From: Williamsia sp.
GTDB taxonomy: Bacteria; Bacteroidota; Bacteroidia; Chitinophagales; Chitinophagaceae
Assembly (NCBI GenBank): GCA_015069695.1
Contig: JADCRZ010000001.1
Location: 310,001 to 374,000 of the forward strand
DNA length: 64,000 bases
Direction of reading: 5' to 3'
The translations under genes were made by a program, and so were the position numbers. Below are positions 25,272 through 33,911 of the stretch, in pieces (position 1 is the stretch's first letter; every line of letters begins with the position of its first letter). The notes beneath the pieces were generated by a model, which saw only the letters and a program-made list of their open reading frames with translations, searched no databases and was not told the origin of the DNA.

Positions 25272-26456
25272 ATGAAGGATCCCGCCGTTTTCGTAGCTTC
25301 TTCCATCGCAAAAGACCAGACGGGTGCGGCAGCCCGTCCTGCGAGGCTCCACTCGCTTGACGCCCTGCGCGGGTTTGATATGTTCTGGATCATCAGCGGG
25401 GAGGGACTGGTTCATTCGCTGGCAGCAGCATCCGGGTTGGCCATCTTTAAGTGGGCCTCTGACCAGCTGCACCATTCCGACTGGAACGGCTTTACTTTCT
25501 ATGACCTGATCTTTCCGCTTTTCATATTCGTGGCCGGCATATCAATGGTTTACTCGGTAACCAACCAGCTGGAAAAGAACCCTTTGATAAACCGGCAAAG
25601 GGTCGGGAAAAAGATTGTAGCCGCCCTGCTCAAACGCACGCTGATCCTGATTTTTCTGGGTATGGTGGTAAACGGGTTGTTGAAATGGCAGGGATACGAG
25701 AACACCCGGTTCGCCAGTGTGCTGGGCCGCATTGCACTGGCCGGCTTTTTTGCTGCCCTGATCTTTTTGAACTGCCATCTGAAGGGACAACTTGCCTGGT
25801 TCCTGGGCATCCTCCTGGGCTATTGGGCCCTCATGATGCTTGTACCGGTCCCGGGCTGGGGAGCCGGTGTGCTGACACCCGAAGGCAACCTGGAGGCGTT
25901 TGTGGACCGCATAGCCCTGCCTGGCAAGCTGCACCGCAAAGTGTACGACCCCGAAGGACTTCTCTCCACCCTCCCGACCATCTGTTCAGCCCTGTCGGGC
26001 ATTTTTACCGGTCAGTTTCTGCGCTCGCAGGCGGGCTGGCTAACGCCCTTGCGCAAAGGGCTGGTAATGATCGCAGCTGGCCTGGTCCTGATCGGCATGG
26101 CCTGGATATGGAACCCGTTTTTCCCTATTAATAAAAACATGTGGACCAGCTCTTTTGTGCTCTGTACCAGTGGATGGAGCCTGCTCTTCATGGCCTTGTT
26201 TTACCTTGTTATTGATGTAGGCGGCTTGCGCAAATGGTCTATGCCCTTTGTGTGGATCGGCATGAATTCGATTCTTATTTATCTGGCGGCACATGGACTG
26301 GTGGATTTTGAATCGACAGCCGTTTTCCTGTTTGGCGGACTGATCCGGCATGCCGGTCTGCCCTGGCAACCGGTATGGATTGCTGCAGCGATCGCGCTGG
26401 TGCAGTTGGCCGGCCTGTTTGTGCTGTATAAAAGGAAGCTGTTTTTAAAAGTTTAG
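25272..26456 (+). CDS. DUF5009/HGSNAT-like polytopic membrane protein
   Basis: 394 residues with about ten hydrophobic helices. The N-terminal signature RLHSLDALRGFDMFWIISGE and the next segment FTFYDLIFPLFIFVAGISM are typical of the DUF5009 / heparan-alpha-glucosaminide N-acetyltransferase-like family (also called NagX-like). Family members are thought to acylate or transport amino sugars at the inner membrane; the function in Bacteroidota is not settled. It is divergent from the sugar kinase. Confidence 0.8.
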   Translation: MKDPAVFVASSIAKDQTGAAARPARLHSLDALRGFDMFWIISGEGLVHSLAAASGLAIFKWASDQLHHSDWNGFTFYDLIFPLFIFVAGISMVYSVTNQLEKNPLINRQRVGKKIVAALLKRTLILIFLGMVVNGLLKWQGYENTRFASVLGRIALAGFFAALIFLNCHLKGQLAWFLGILLGYWALMMLVPVPGWGAGVLTPEGNLEAFVDRIALPGKLHRKVYDPEGLLSTLPTICSALSGIFTGQFLRSQAGWLTPLRKGLVMIAAGLVLIGMAWIWNPFFPINKNMWTSSFVLCTSGWSLLFMALFYLVIDVGGLRKWSMPFVWIGMNSILIYLAAHGLVDFESTAVFLFGGLIRHAGLPWQPVWIAAAIALVQLAGLFVLYKRKLFLKV

Positions 26457-26899
26457 CTTTCCGGGGAGGTTCTTGCGGAACTTTCCTGGGAATCGGGTAA
26501 ATCCTCTACAAAATGAGCGGCCGGGCAGATCTCCTTGAATGGGATATTCAGGAAAGAAATCCCTTAATTTTTATACAGTGTATCCCTTATTTGGCCCGGA
26601 CGGGGTGTTACCTTTTTCGCGAATTGGTATAAACATTGACTAATATACGTCCGCAAAGGGGGGCTAACAGCGTGATCAGGGTACTTTGGTGCTTGGTACC
26701 GGTAGCGACCCGGCCAGGTAAGTTAAAGATGCTATGTTAAAATGGCGCTGAGAATCAAAATGGTAAAAAAATTAGCGCTACCTTTGTGTAAAAAATACAC
26801 GTTAAATGTTTGACGATCTGCCCGCCATGTGAGAAAAGAAAAGACCTGCTGGCCGGTTGGCGGCAGGGAGTTAAACAGATTGATCAAACAAAACATAAA
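26457..26899. other. 443-bp region between the DUF5009 and MFS genes
   Basis: No coding sequence or RNA gene is evident; the in-frame extension of the MFS gene back to 26810 lacks a convincing start. The octamer TACCTTTG at 26779-26786 matches the Bacteroidota -7 consensus TAnnTTTG, 114 bases before the MFS ATG, without a clear -33 TTTG partner. Confidence 0.45.
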
Positions 26900-28063
26900 A
26901 TGACCGAATTTTTATTGACCGCAGAACCCTCTAGAAAAGCTTACAGAATTGCCGTTGGATGTCTATTCTTTTTAATGGGTATATGCTTTGCTACCTGGGC
27001 CTCGCGTATACCTACTATCCAACAAACTTTTCATCTCACCGATTCCAATCTAGGATTGATCCTGCTGGCTATCCCGACAGGCTCACTGCTTTCCCTGCTT
27101 TTTTCCGGCTGGCTGGTGACCCGCTTTGGCAGCAAGCGCATTGTTATCAATGCCGTACTGCTGTATGGCATCCTGCTGGTTGCCCTGGGAAGTGCGCCCA
27201 CCGTTCCATTGCTTGTTGCCGGCCTGGTTTTATTTGGCATGGCGGGCAATACCGCCAATATTGCCGTGAACACGCAGGCGGTTGGTGTGGAAGCCAAATA
27301 CGAACGCAATATCATGGCCTCCTTTCACGGCTTGTGGAGCCTGGCCGGTTTTACGGCTGCTGCCATTGGTACATTCATGATCGGAAGGGAAATCATCCCG
27401 TTCTATCATTTTGTGTATATTCTGGGGTTTATGCTGGCTGGTATTGCCCTCAGCTTTCAGTACCTGCTGCCGGATGAAGATAAAAAGAAAGAAAAAGTGC
27501 CGTTTTTTGCCATGCCCGACAGGCCCCTGTTTATGCTGGGCGTGATTGCCTTTTGCAGCATGATCTGTGAAGGCGCCATGTTCGACTGGAGCGGCATCTA
27601 CTTCCAAAAAGTGGTGCATGCCGATGAAGGGCTGATTGGTGCGGGTTACACCGCCTTTATGTGCACCATGGCTACCGGCCGCTTTATCGCCGACTGGATT
27701 ATTTCGCGGTTGGGCTTTCAACGGACCGTCCGCTTCAGCGGTTTGCTGATCGCAGCCGGTCTGGGTATTGCAGTTGCTTTCCCTACGGTTATCTCATCTA
27801 TTATTGGCTTCCTGCTTGTGGGCTTTGGAGTTTCCTCCATTGTTCCGCTGGTGTACAGCGAGGCAGGTAAAACAAAAAAACTCTCACCCGGCCTGGCACT
27901 GGCCGTTGTATCAAGCATCGGGTTCTTTGGCTTTCTGGCCGGCCCGCCGCTGATTGGTATAGTTGCCGGCATTTCCAGCCTGCGGGTGAGCTTTATCATC
28001 ATTGCCGCCATGGGCATCAGTGTTGCCCTGATCGTAAACAAATTCAAACAAACACAACAATAA
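26900..28063 (+). CDS. Major facilitator superfamily transporter (YbjJ-like)
   Basis: 387 residues from ATG 26900. Twelve hydrophobic segments can be counted. FATWASRIPTIQQTF in helix 1, GWLVTRFGSKRIV between helices 2 and 3 (the MFS motif A position) and TGRFIADWIISRLGFQRTVRF between helices 8 and 9 place it in the MFS, closest in style to YbjJ/fucose-permease-like carriers. Inner-membrane transporter; substrate unknown. The gene ends before a terminator-like hairpin, and the glucosidase gene follows. Confidence 0.85.
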   Translation: MTEFLLTAEPSRKAYRIAVGCLFFLMGICFATWASRIPTIQQTFHLTDSNLGLILLAIPTGSLLSLLFSGWLVTRFGSKRIVINAVLLYGILLVALGSAPTVPLLVAGLVLFGMAGNTANIAVNTQAVGVEAKYERNIMASFHGLWSLAGFTAAAIGTFMIGREIIPFYHFVYILGFMLAGIALSFQYLLPDEDKKKEKVPFFAMPDRPLFMLGVIAFCSMICEGAMFDWSGIYFQKVVHADEGLIGAGYTAFMCTMATGRFIADWIISRLGFQRTVRFSGLLIAAGLGIAVAFPTVISSIIGFLLVGFGVSSIVPLVYSEAGKTKKLSPGLALAVVSSIGFFGFLAGPPLIGIVAGISSLRVSFIIIAAMGISVALIVNKFKQTQQ

Positions 28064-28107
28064 GGGCTCATGCAATACAGGTTGCTTGACCGATTTATTA
28101 CAGATAC

Positions 28108-28153
28108 CTGAACATCGCCTGCCTGCCTCTAAGCGCCGGTAGGCGATGTTCAG
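28108..28153 (+). terminator. Hairpin terminator after the MFS gene
   Basis: CTGAACATCGCCTGCC (28108-28123) pairs with 28138-28153 with one mismatch around a 14-nt loop. It is followed by an A/T-rich stretch. It contains the ATG at 28146, which is why I place the glucosidase start at 28167. Confidence 0.65.
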
Positions 28154-28166
28154 TAAAAAGATTTTT

Positions 28167-30827
28167 ATGACAAAAGAACATCAAAGACTGGCTCTCTTAA
28201 AAGGACAGGAAGTACCGGTTGTGAAATGGGGTCCTTACCTGAGTGAGCGTGAATGGGGAACCGTGCGGGAAGATTACAGTGAGGACGGAAATGCCTGGCC
28301 TTACTTTTCGTTTGACCATGCCCGTTACCGGGCCTACAAATGGGGTGAAGACGGACTGGCAGGCATATCCGATGTGTTTCAAAACATTTGTTTCGGATTG
28401 GCCCTCTGGAACGGAAAAGATCCTATCCTGAAAGAAAGGCTGTTTGGATTGAGCAACGGGGAGGGAAACCATGGGGAAGACGTAAAAGAGCTGTACTATT
28501 ATCTCGACAATGTGCCAACTCATTCTTACATGGAATACCTGTACAAATACCCCCAGCAGGAATTTCCCTACAGCCAGCTGCGCGAAGAAAACCGGAGCCG
28601 TTCAAAGCTCGAACCGGAGTATGAAATCCTAGACACGGGTGTTTTTAACAACAACCGCTACTTCGACGTACTGGTTACTTATGCAAAAGGCTCGGATACC
28701 GACATCTATATCAAGATAAACATTACCAACCGCTATAGCAGGGCTGCCGAAATTACCGTGCTCCCTACACTGTGGTTCCGCAACCAGTGGGCCGATAACC
28801 CGCAGGCACGCCGGCCTTCTATCACCTATCGCACGCCTACTTCCGTGCAGGCCATTCACGAACGGCTGGGCAAGTATTTCTTTTATTTTCAATCGCCTGA
28901 TGAGGTCTTGTTTACCGACAACGAGACCAACCAGTTTGAGCTGAAAGGCGTGCCCAATGAATCTCCTTTTGTAAAGGATGCATTTCACAATGCCGTTGTA
29001 CTGGGAGAAGACAGCACTGAACTGCGGGACAGAAGAGCAGGAACCAAAATGGCTCCCCTGTACCGGATGAAAATCGCTCCGCGCAGCACAAAAACCCTTT
29101 ACTGCCGCCTGAGTGATGTAGAAACCGATCAGCCATTCCGGGAAGACTTTAAACATGTATTTACTGACCGCAAAAGGGAAGCGGATGAATTTTATGCCAG
29201 CATCCTGCCGGCGGGACTCAGCGCCGATATGGCTGCCATCCAGCGCCAGGCCATTGCCGGGGTGTTGTGGAGCAAACAGTATTACCATTACGATGTGGAA
29301 AAATGGCTGAGCACCAGCGATGGCATCACGCCTGTGAACTACAGCAAGCTGACCGGCCGCAACAGCGAATGGCAGCACCTCAAGAACCAGGACATTATCC
29401 TGATGCCCGATAAATGGGAGTACCCCTGGTATGCAGCCTGGGACCTGGCTTTCCAATGTATTTCCATGGCCATGGTTGACCCTGATTTTGCCAAGCACCA
29501 GCTCCTGCTGATCATGCGCGAATGGTATATGAAACCAGACGGACAGCTACCGGCCTACGAATGGAATTTCAGTGATGTAAATCCGCCCGTACATGCCTGG
29601 GCTGCCCTGCAGGTGTACAATATGGAGAAAAGGCAAAAGGGTAAAGGAGACATTGTGTTTCTGAAGAAAATATTTCAGAAACTACTGATCAACTTTACCT
29701 GGTGGATCAACCGGAAAGATAAAAAAGGCAACAATATTTTTGAAGGCGGCTTCCTGGGGCTGGATAACATTGGCGTGTTCAACCGGAGCACGTATGGGAG
29801 CGACATGAACCTGGAGCAGGCTGATGGTACCAGCTGGATGGGAACGTATGCCCTCAACATGATGGACATTGCCCTTGAAATTGCCCTGCACGATGAATCG
29901 TTTGAAGATGCTGCGACCAAATTTTTTGAACATTTTGTATTGATCGCAGAAGCGCTGAACGAGGATCATTTGTGGAATGAAGAGGACAAATTTTTCTACG
30001 ATGTGCTCAGTGTACCCGGCTCGCAACCCATTCCCCTGAAGACCCGCTCTATTGTAGGACTGACTTCCCTCTTTGCCGTGTCTACCATCAGCAAGGCAAC
30101 GATGGACAAGCTTCGCGATTTTAAAAAACGGTCAGGCTGGTTTGAACGTTACCGCAAGGAACACAACAAATTCTGGCCGAATGAAGAAAGAGGCGATCAG
30201 GAGATCCTGCTTTCGCTGGTGCGCAAAGACAGGCTGGTCCATCTGATCAAAAGGCTGCTGGATGAAGAAGAGTTTTTATCACCCGGCGGTATCCGTGCTT
30301 TGTCAAAATACCACAAGGACCATCCTTACTCGGTTGACATCCAGCAAAGCCACTATACCATTGCGTACGATCCGGGAGATTCTACTTCAAATATATTCGG
30401 TGGCAACTCCAATTGGCGCGGACCGGTATGGATACCGATCAACTACTTTATTATCCAGTCGATCCGCCGCTATGGGGAGTTTTATGGTGATAGTTTGCGC
30501 GTAGAATATCCTGCAGGTTCCGGCCGCACCATGAATCTTTGCGAGGTAGCCGATGAACTTACCAAAAGGATCATCAGCCTGTTTGAAAAGACCCCCGAAG
30601 GCCGCCGCCTGAACGGAACTTACAACTGGTTTTACCGCCAACCCGGCAACCAGCACCTTGTCCTGTTCTACGAATATTTTCATGGCGATACCGGCGCCGG
30701 ATTGGGCGCCAGTCACCAAACCGGCTGGACGGCCCTGCTCGCAAACCTGATCAGCGAACTGGGCAGCTCAAAACAACCATACGGGCAACCAGAGATGGTT
30801 AGCGAGGGTGTAAGCGTAGAAGTTTAG
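28167..30827 (+). CDS. GH63-like glucosidase (MGH1-type catalytic domain)
   Basis: 886 residues, no signal peptide. The N-terminal half is beta-rich (KWGPYLSEREWGTVREDYS, SFDHARYRAYKWGEDGLAG). The C-terminal half is an (alpha/alpha)6 barrel with the family motifs ILMPDKWEYPWYAAWDLAFQ, MKPDGQLPAYEWNFSDVNPP, FEGGFLGLDNIGVFNRS and WRGPVWIPINYFII. Bacterial GH63-type proteins cleave alpha-glucosides or related mannosylglycerate-type substrates. It is cytoplasmic by sequence and sits after an MFS transporter that might import its substrate. It is convergent with the PPTase gene, separated by a 54-bp perfect palindrome. Confidence 0.8.
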   Translation: MTKEHQRLALLKGQEVPVVKWGPYLSEREWGTVREDYSEDGNAWPYFSFDHARYRAYKWGEDGLAGISDVFQNICFGLALWNGKDPILKERLFGLSNGEGNHGEDVKELYYYLDNVPTHSYMEYLYKYPQQEFPYSQLREENRSRSKLEPEYEILDTGVFNNNRYFDVLVTYAKGSDTDIYIKINITNRYSRAAEITVLPTLWFRNQWADNPQARRPSITYRTPTSVQAIHERLGKYFFYFQSPDEVLFTDNETNQFELKGVPNESPFVKDAFHNAVVLGEDSTELRDRRAGTKMAPLYRMKIAPRSTKTLYCRLSDVETDQPFREDFKHVFTDRKREADEFYASILPAGLSADMAAIQRQAIAGVLWSKQYYHYDVEKWLSTSDGITPVNYSKLTGRNSEWQHLKNQDIILMPDKWEYPWYAAWDLAFQCISMAMVDPDFAKHQLLLIMREWYMKPDGQLPAYEWNFSDVNPPVHAWAALQVYNMEKRQKGKGDIVFLKKIFQKLLINFTWWINRKDKKGNNIFEGGFLGLDNIGVFNRSTYGSDMNLEQADGTSWMGTYALNMMDIALEIALHDESFEDAATKFFEHFVLIAEALNEDHLWNEEDKFFYDVLSVPGSQPIPLKTRSIVGLTSLFAVSTISKATMDKLRDFKKRSGWFERYRKEHNKFWPNEERGDQEILLSLVRKDRLVHLIKRLLDEEEFLSPGGIRALSKYHKDHPYSVDIQQSHYTIAYDPGDSTSNIFGGNSNWRGPVWIPINYFIIQSIRRYGEFYGDSLRVEYPAGSGRTMNLCEVADELTKRIISLFEKTPEGRRLNGTYNWFYRQPGNQHLVLFYEYFHGDTGAGLGASHQTGWTALLANLISELGSSKQPYGQPEMVSEGVSVEV

Positions 30828-30881
30828 CTGCCAGCATGTTACTGTATGTTCCGGCCGGAACATACAGTAACATGCTGGCAG
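30828..30881. terminator. 54-bp perfect palindrome between convergent genes
   Basis: 27 bases on each side of 30854/30855 are perfect reverse complements with no loop, starting directly after the glucosidase stop codon and ending 25 bases before the PPTase stop. The centre reads TGTTCCGGCCGGAACA. Position between convergent genes suggests a bidirectional terminator; perfect symmetry also allows a cruciform or a dimer-binding site. Confidence 0.8.
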
Positions 30882-30906
30882 GTTCAGAATTAAATACTGA
30901 AACGCT

Positions 30907-31587
30907 TTACACGTTTGCCAGCAGATCATCAATGTGATGCATGTACAGTGTGGTAACTTCTGCCCGCCGGAAAGAGCAGGCTGCTAATTTATAGCCACAA
31001 AGAAAATCCCATTTTTGAAAAAGGGCAGGGGTGGAGTTGTGGGGAGCTGTGCAGTGAATGTCGTGATCACGAACCTGGATGCTAAAGGAAGGAAGCGGTT
31101 CGCTCAGCCCTTTGCCGATGGCTTTTACATAGCTTTCTTTCAACGTCCACAGTTCATAGAAATAAGACAGCCGTTCTGATTCATCCCGGTGCATCAGGTC
31201 TTCATATTCTGCAGAAGAAAAAAAGGACCAGGCAACACTGAAATCAATTTGCCGGATCTCTTCCACATCGATCCCTACTTCACTGTTGTCGATGGCACAG
31301 GCAACCCAGCATCCGGAGTGGGACAGGTTAAAATGAAAATTATACTGACCAATGACAAAAGGTTTTCCGAACTGGTTGCGGGCAAAGCGGATCTGGCCGT
31401 TGTGCAAGCCGGTGTATTTGCTTGCCAGCCATCTTACGAGCAGCTCACCTGTCAACGTATTTTGCGCATCCGTTCTTCTTCTGAATTTATTTACCGTATG
31501 GCATGTGTCGTCCGATACTTTCTCCAACATACTGTTGAATAAGTGCTGCTCGATTTGTTCCGGTACTTTGATAGTATGAATCTCCAT
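30907..31587 (-). CDS. Sfp-type 4'-phosphopantetheinyl transferase
   Basis: 226 residues, the usual Sfp length. The two magnesium/CoA motifs are present: NFNLSHSGCWVACAI followed by VGIDVEEIR (Asp107, Glu109), and LWTLKESYVKAIGKGLS (Glu151, Lys155). It transfers phosphopantetheine from CoA to an acyl carrier serine. In the window the only obvious acceptor is the ACP of the PKS (Ser982), and that PKS lacks the C-terminal PPTase domain found in characterised enediyne PKSs, so this enzyme may activate it. It is the last gene of the same-strand run and may also serve other carriers in the cell. Confidence 0.92.
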   Translation of the reverse strand: MEIHTIKVPEQIEQHLFNSMLEKVSDDTCHTVNKFRRRTDAQNTLTGELLVRWLASKYTGLHNGQIRFARNQFGKPFVIGQYNFHFNLSHSGCWVACAIDNSEVGIDVEEIRQIDFSVAWSFFSSAEYEDLMHRDESERLSYFYELWTLKESYVKAIGKGLSEPLPSFSIQVRDHDIHCTAPHNSTPALFQKWDFLCGYKLAACSFRRAEVTTLYMHHIDDLLANV

Positions 31588-31676
31588 CTTTCAATTTTCC
31601 TGTCTGTCTAATTAACTGCTTGTGTTGCCAATCTATTGTATGGACCAATTGATACCTCATCATTGTTTATTGCAAT

Positions 31677-32795
31677 TTACAGGCCGGAGGTTTTGTGGCA
31701 AGAGTAGCACTGATAAGCTTTGCGGAAAGATTTGGAATTCAGGTAATTCGTCAGCTCGGGCTTCGCCGCACCTGCGCTGCCCTCCGCCAGTTTGGCCCTG
31801 TAGGTCTTAAGCTGGTTAAGCTTGTCTATACGCTCATCGAACGTGGGCTTTTGAAACCATGAATTTAGCAGCGGTTTCTTTTGGGTCATAACGTAGTTAC
31901 TGGCAACGTCCATCGTATTGATATAACCATCCAGTTGCTGCAGTTCATCTGCGCTTAGTGGTTTATGCTGGCTCAGGAGCCAATCGGTTTTTTTCAGGTT
32001 CATATCGAAGCGGTAGATGGGGCCTAATATCTCCGGGTATTTTCCACCCAGGTCGGGGAGGCTGCCGGGTACCAGCCGTGCGTTTACATCGGCGAACATC
32101 TCATCCATGTGTGGATTCTTGAAGGTATTCAAACTGTCTTCATAATTGGAGAACGTAACCATGGACATCAGGATATTCCAGTTGGGAAAAATGCTGTAGT
32201 CCTTCAGGTTTCTTCCTGCATAAAGGATCACCGAATCCATGATAACCGGGTTGTTGTGGTTGGCGCGTCCTTTCAGCCTTTCCTGTATTTGCCTTACGGC
32301 TATGTAAAACCCATAGGCTTTGTCGTTAAACCCGTTTATGTTTACGGCGGCAGAGGCAGCCTGCCGGCCCCGTTCTATCATGGCTTCCATCTCCCGTTGA
32401 CGGAAGTCGGGCTCCGTAGAAGCAAGCTTGGAGAAATAGCCTTGTTTGGGATCCACGGCAATAGACTCATACGTTAAGTTTGCATCGAGGTAATTGATGG
32501 TAAGCGACAGGAGGTAAAATGAGTAGTACATACCCATCAGGCGCATGTTCTCCAGATCGTCCGCACTTTTGAAAGAACCTTCCTTGTATTGCTGCTCCAG
32601 TTTGTTGTAGGTCTGTGTCATCTCCTGCAGAAAAGCCGGGATCTGTGCTACATTGGCGGGTGATTCATAGTTGAGGTGTTCAAAAAAGCGGGGCCGTAAG
32701 TCGCTGAGAAAAAAAGATGTGGTTTCAGGGGCGGCATCTTCCTTTTTACAGGCAGCGAGCATGATCGCCAAAACAAAAAACAGGAGCTTTTTCAT
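31677..32795 (-). CDS. Lipoprotein with C-terminal CxxCH haem motif (paralogue 1)
   Basis: 372 residues from the ATG at 32795 (MKKLLFFVLAIMLAAC, lipobox Cys16). Most of the protein is helical (DLRPRFFEHLNYESPANVAQIPAFLQEM, KSADDLENMRLMGMYY, NGFNDKAYGFYIAVRQIQERLK). The last twelve residues contain CYSCH (Cys363-His367), a single c-type haem attachment motif placed at the extreme C-terminus. About the same length and layout as the gene at 37472. No named family recognised. Periplasm-facing lipoprotein; probably an electron-transfer partner, perhaps of UnbU or UnbV, which lie just upstream in the same unit. Confidence 0.75.
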   Translation of the reverse strand: MKKLLFFVLAIMLAACKKEDAAPETTSFFLSDLRPRFFEHLNYESPANVAQIPAFLQEMTQTYNKLEQQYKEGSFKSADDLENMRLMGMYYSFYLLSLTINYLDANLTYESIAVDPKQGYFSKLASTEPDFRQREMEAMIERGRQAASAAVNINGFNDKAYGFYIAVRQIQERLKGRANHNNPVIMDSVILYAGRNLKDYSIFPNWNILMSMVTFSNYEDSLNTFKNPHMDEMFADVNARLVPGSLPDLGGKYPEILGPIYRFDMNLKKTDWLLSQHKPLSADELQQLDGYINTMDVASNYVMTQKKPLLNSWFQKPTFDERIDKLNQLKTYRAKLAEGSAGAAKPELTNYLNSKSFRKAYQCYSCHKTSGL

Positions 32796-32899
32796 AACAG
32801 GAGCGTTTTGGAATATTCTACAACTGCGGCCCGGAAAAGAGAGGGAAAATGACTGCATCAGTGCAGTCGTTTTCTGGTTATAGGGTGTAGGGGTTCAAC

Positions 32900-33877
32900 T
32901 TAATCCTGCAGAACTTCAGCAGGCAGGGTAGCAGGTTTCTTTTCGTATACCATCTGCGGTACCACACGGGGTTCCGGTATAACCGGGAATTCAACTGCTG
33001 CTTTTTGCTTGCTTTTAAATTCTTCTATCATGTTCATGATGCCGAAGTAAGTACCGCGTGTTGTACAAACAATGATCAGGGAAAAGAACAGGCCAAAGGA
33101 AATATGCATGGTCATCAGCACACCATACACAGCCGCTACGCTCAAGCCAAATGCAATTTGGTTTTTGGTCTTCATGGGGGTAGTAGAAGGATCACTGATC
33201 ATATAGAATGTATACAGCAGGAAGGCTACGCCGGTCATGGGCAACAGGGCTGGTGCCATCGATACGCCAAACAACAAGCTGCGCAATACGGCCTGGGCAA
33301 AGAACCCGCACAGCCATGCTGCGATAAGCGGACCTTTCCTGGTAAACTTCAGGTTGAGAAAACTGCCGGCTGAGATAAAGATCACAGGCAGTACCCAGTC
33401 CCACCAGCCCGCAACATTTTCTGTGAACTGGTAGGGAGGGGCAGTTGATACCCAGGGAAAAAGGATAAAGGAAACAGCAATTCCGGTATTGGAAGGATTC
33501 AGGAAATGCCGCACCTTTCCGCCGATCTTAACCTTAAATATCACCTTTGACAAGACGGCCAGAGAAGTAGCAAAAACGATTGGTAGCAGGTTCTGGTTGG
33601 TGAACATCAGCATAGACACGGCCATGGCACTGATATGGCCCGGCAGCAGAAAGTAAAACCAGTTCTGAAAGCCACCCGCATAGCCGGGTTTGCGGTGCTG
33701 GATGCGGGCGCTGATCGTTTCAAAAGTAATCTCGAGTGTATAGGCAGTCAGCAGCGCTACGCATGCATGGGCCAGTGAGGTTTCAAAGCCAAGAACAAAA
33801 TGTCCAAAAATATTCAGTACAGTGATCGCTGTTGCAAAACGGATGAGAGCAGCAAGTCTTAAATCATTGTTCTTCAT
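32900..33877 (-). CDS. unbU: UnbU-like enediyne cassette membrane protein (RnfD/NqrB-related)
   Basis: 325 residues with about nine membrane helices. Typical segments are FQNWFYFLLPGHISAMAVSM, VRHFLNPSNTGIAVSFILF, WWDWVLPVIFISAGSFLNLK and FYMISDPSTTPMKTKNQIAF, matching UnbU and, more distantly, the RnfD/NqrB electron-transport subunits. I do not see the SGAT flavinylation motif of true RnfD/NqrB. UnbU is one of the three unknown-function genes (unbL, unbU, unbV) of the enediyne core. It follows UnbV with a 34-bp gap. A c-type lipoprotein gene follows it, which supports a redox role. Confidence 0.85.
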   Translation of the reverse strand: MKNNDLRLAALIRFATAITVLNIFGHFVLGFETSLAHACVALLTAYTLEITFETISARIQHRKPGYAGGFQNWFYFLLPGHISAMAVSMLMFTNQNLLPIVFATSLAVLSKVIFKVKIGGKVRHFLNPSNTGIAVSFILFPWVSTAPPYQFTENVAGWWDWVLPVIFISAGSFLNLKFTRKGPLIAAWLCGFFAQAVLRSLLFGVSMAPALLPMTGVAFLLYTFYMISDPSTTPMKTKNQIAFGLSVAAVYGVLMTMHISFGLFFSLIIVCTTRGTYFGIMNMIEEFKSKQKAAVEFPVIPEPRVVPQMVYEKKPATLPAEVLQD

Positions 33878-33911
33878 ACAAATTTTATTAGAGGTGGGAA
33901 GAGGGGTTTGG

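Noticed and set aside
26810-26899. Longer start of the MFS gene at 26810
   Set aside because: It begins with a TTG and adds a polar, Cys-containing stretch unlike an MFS N-terminus; the ATG at 26900 precedes the first helix correctly.
28146-28166. ATG at 28146 as the glucosidase start
   Set aside because: It lies inside the right arm of a 16-bp hairpin; the ATG at 28167 follows it.
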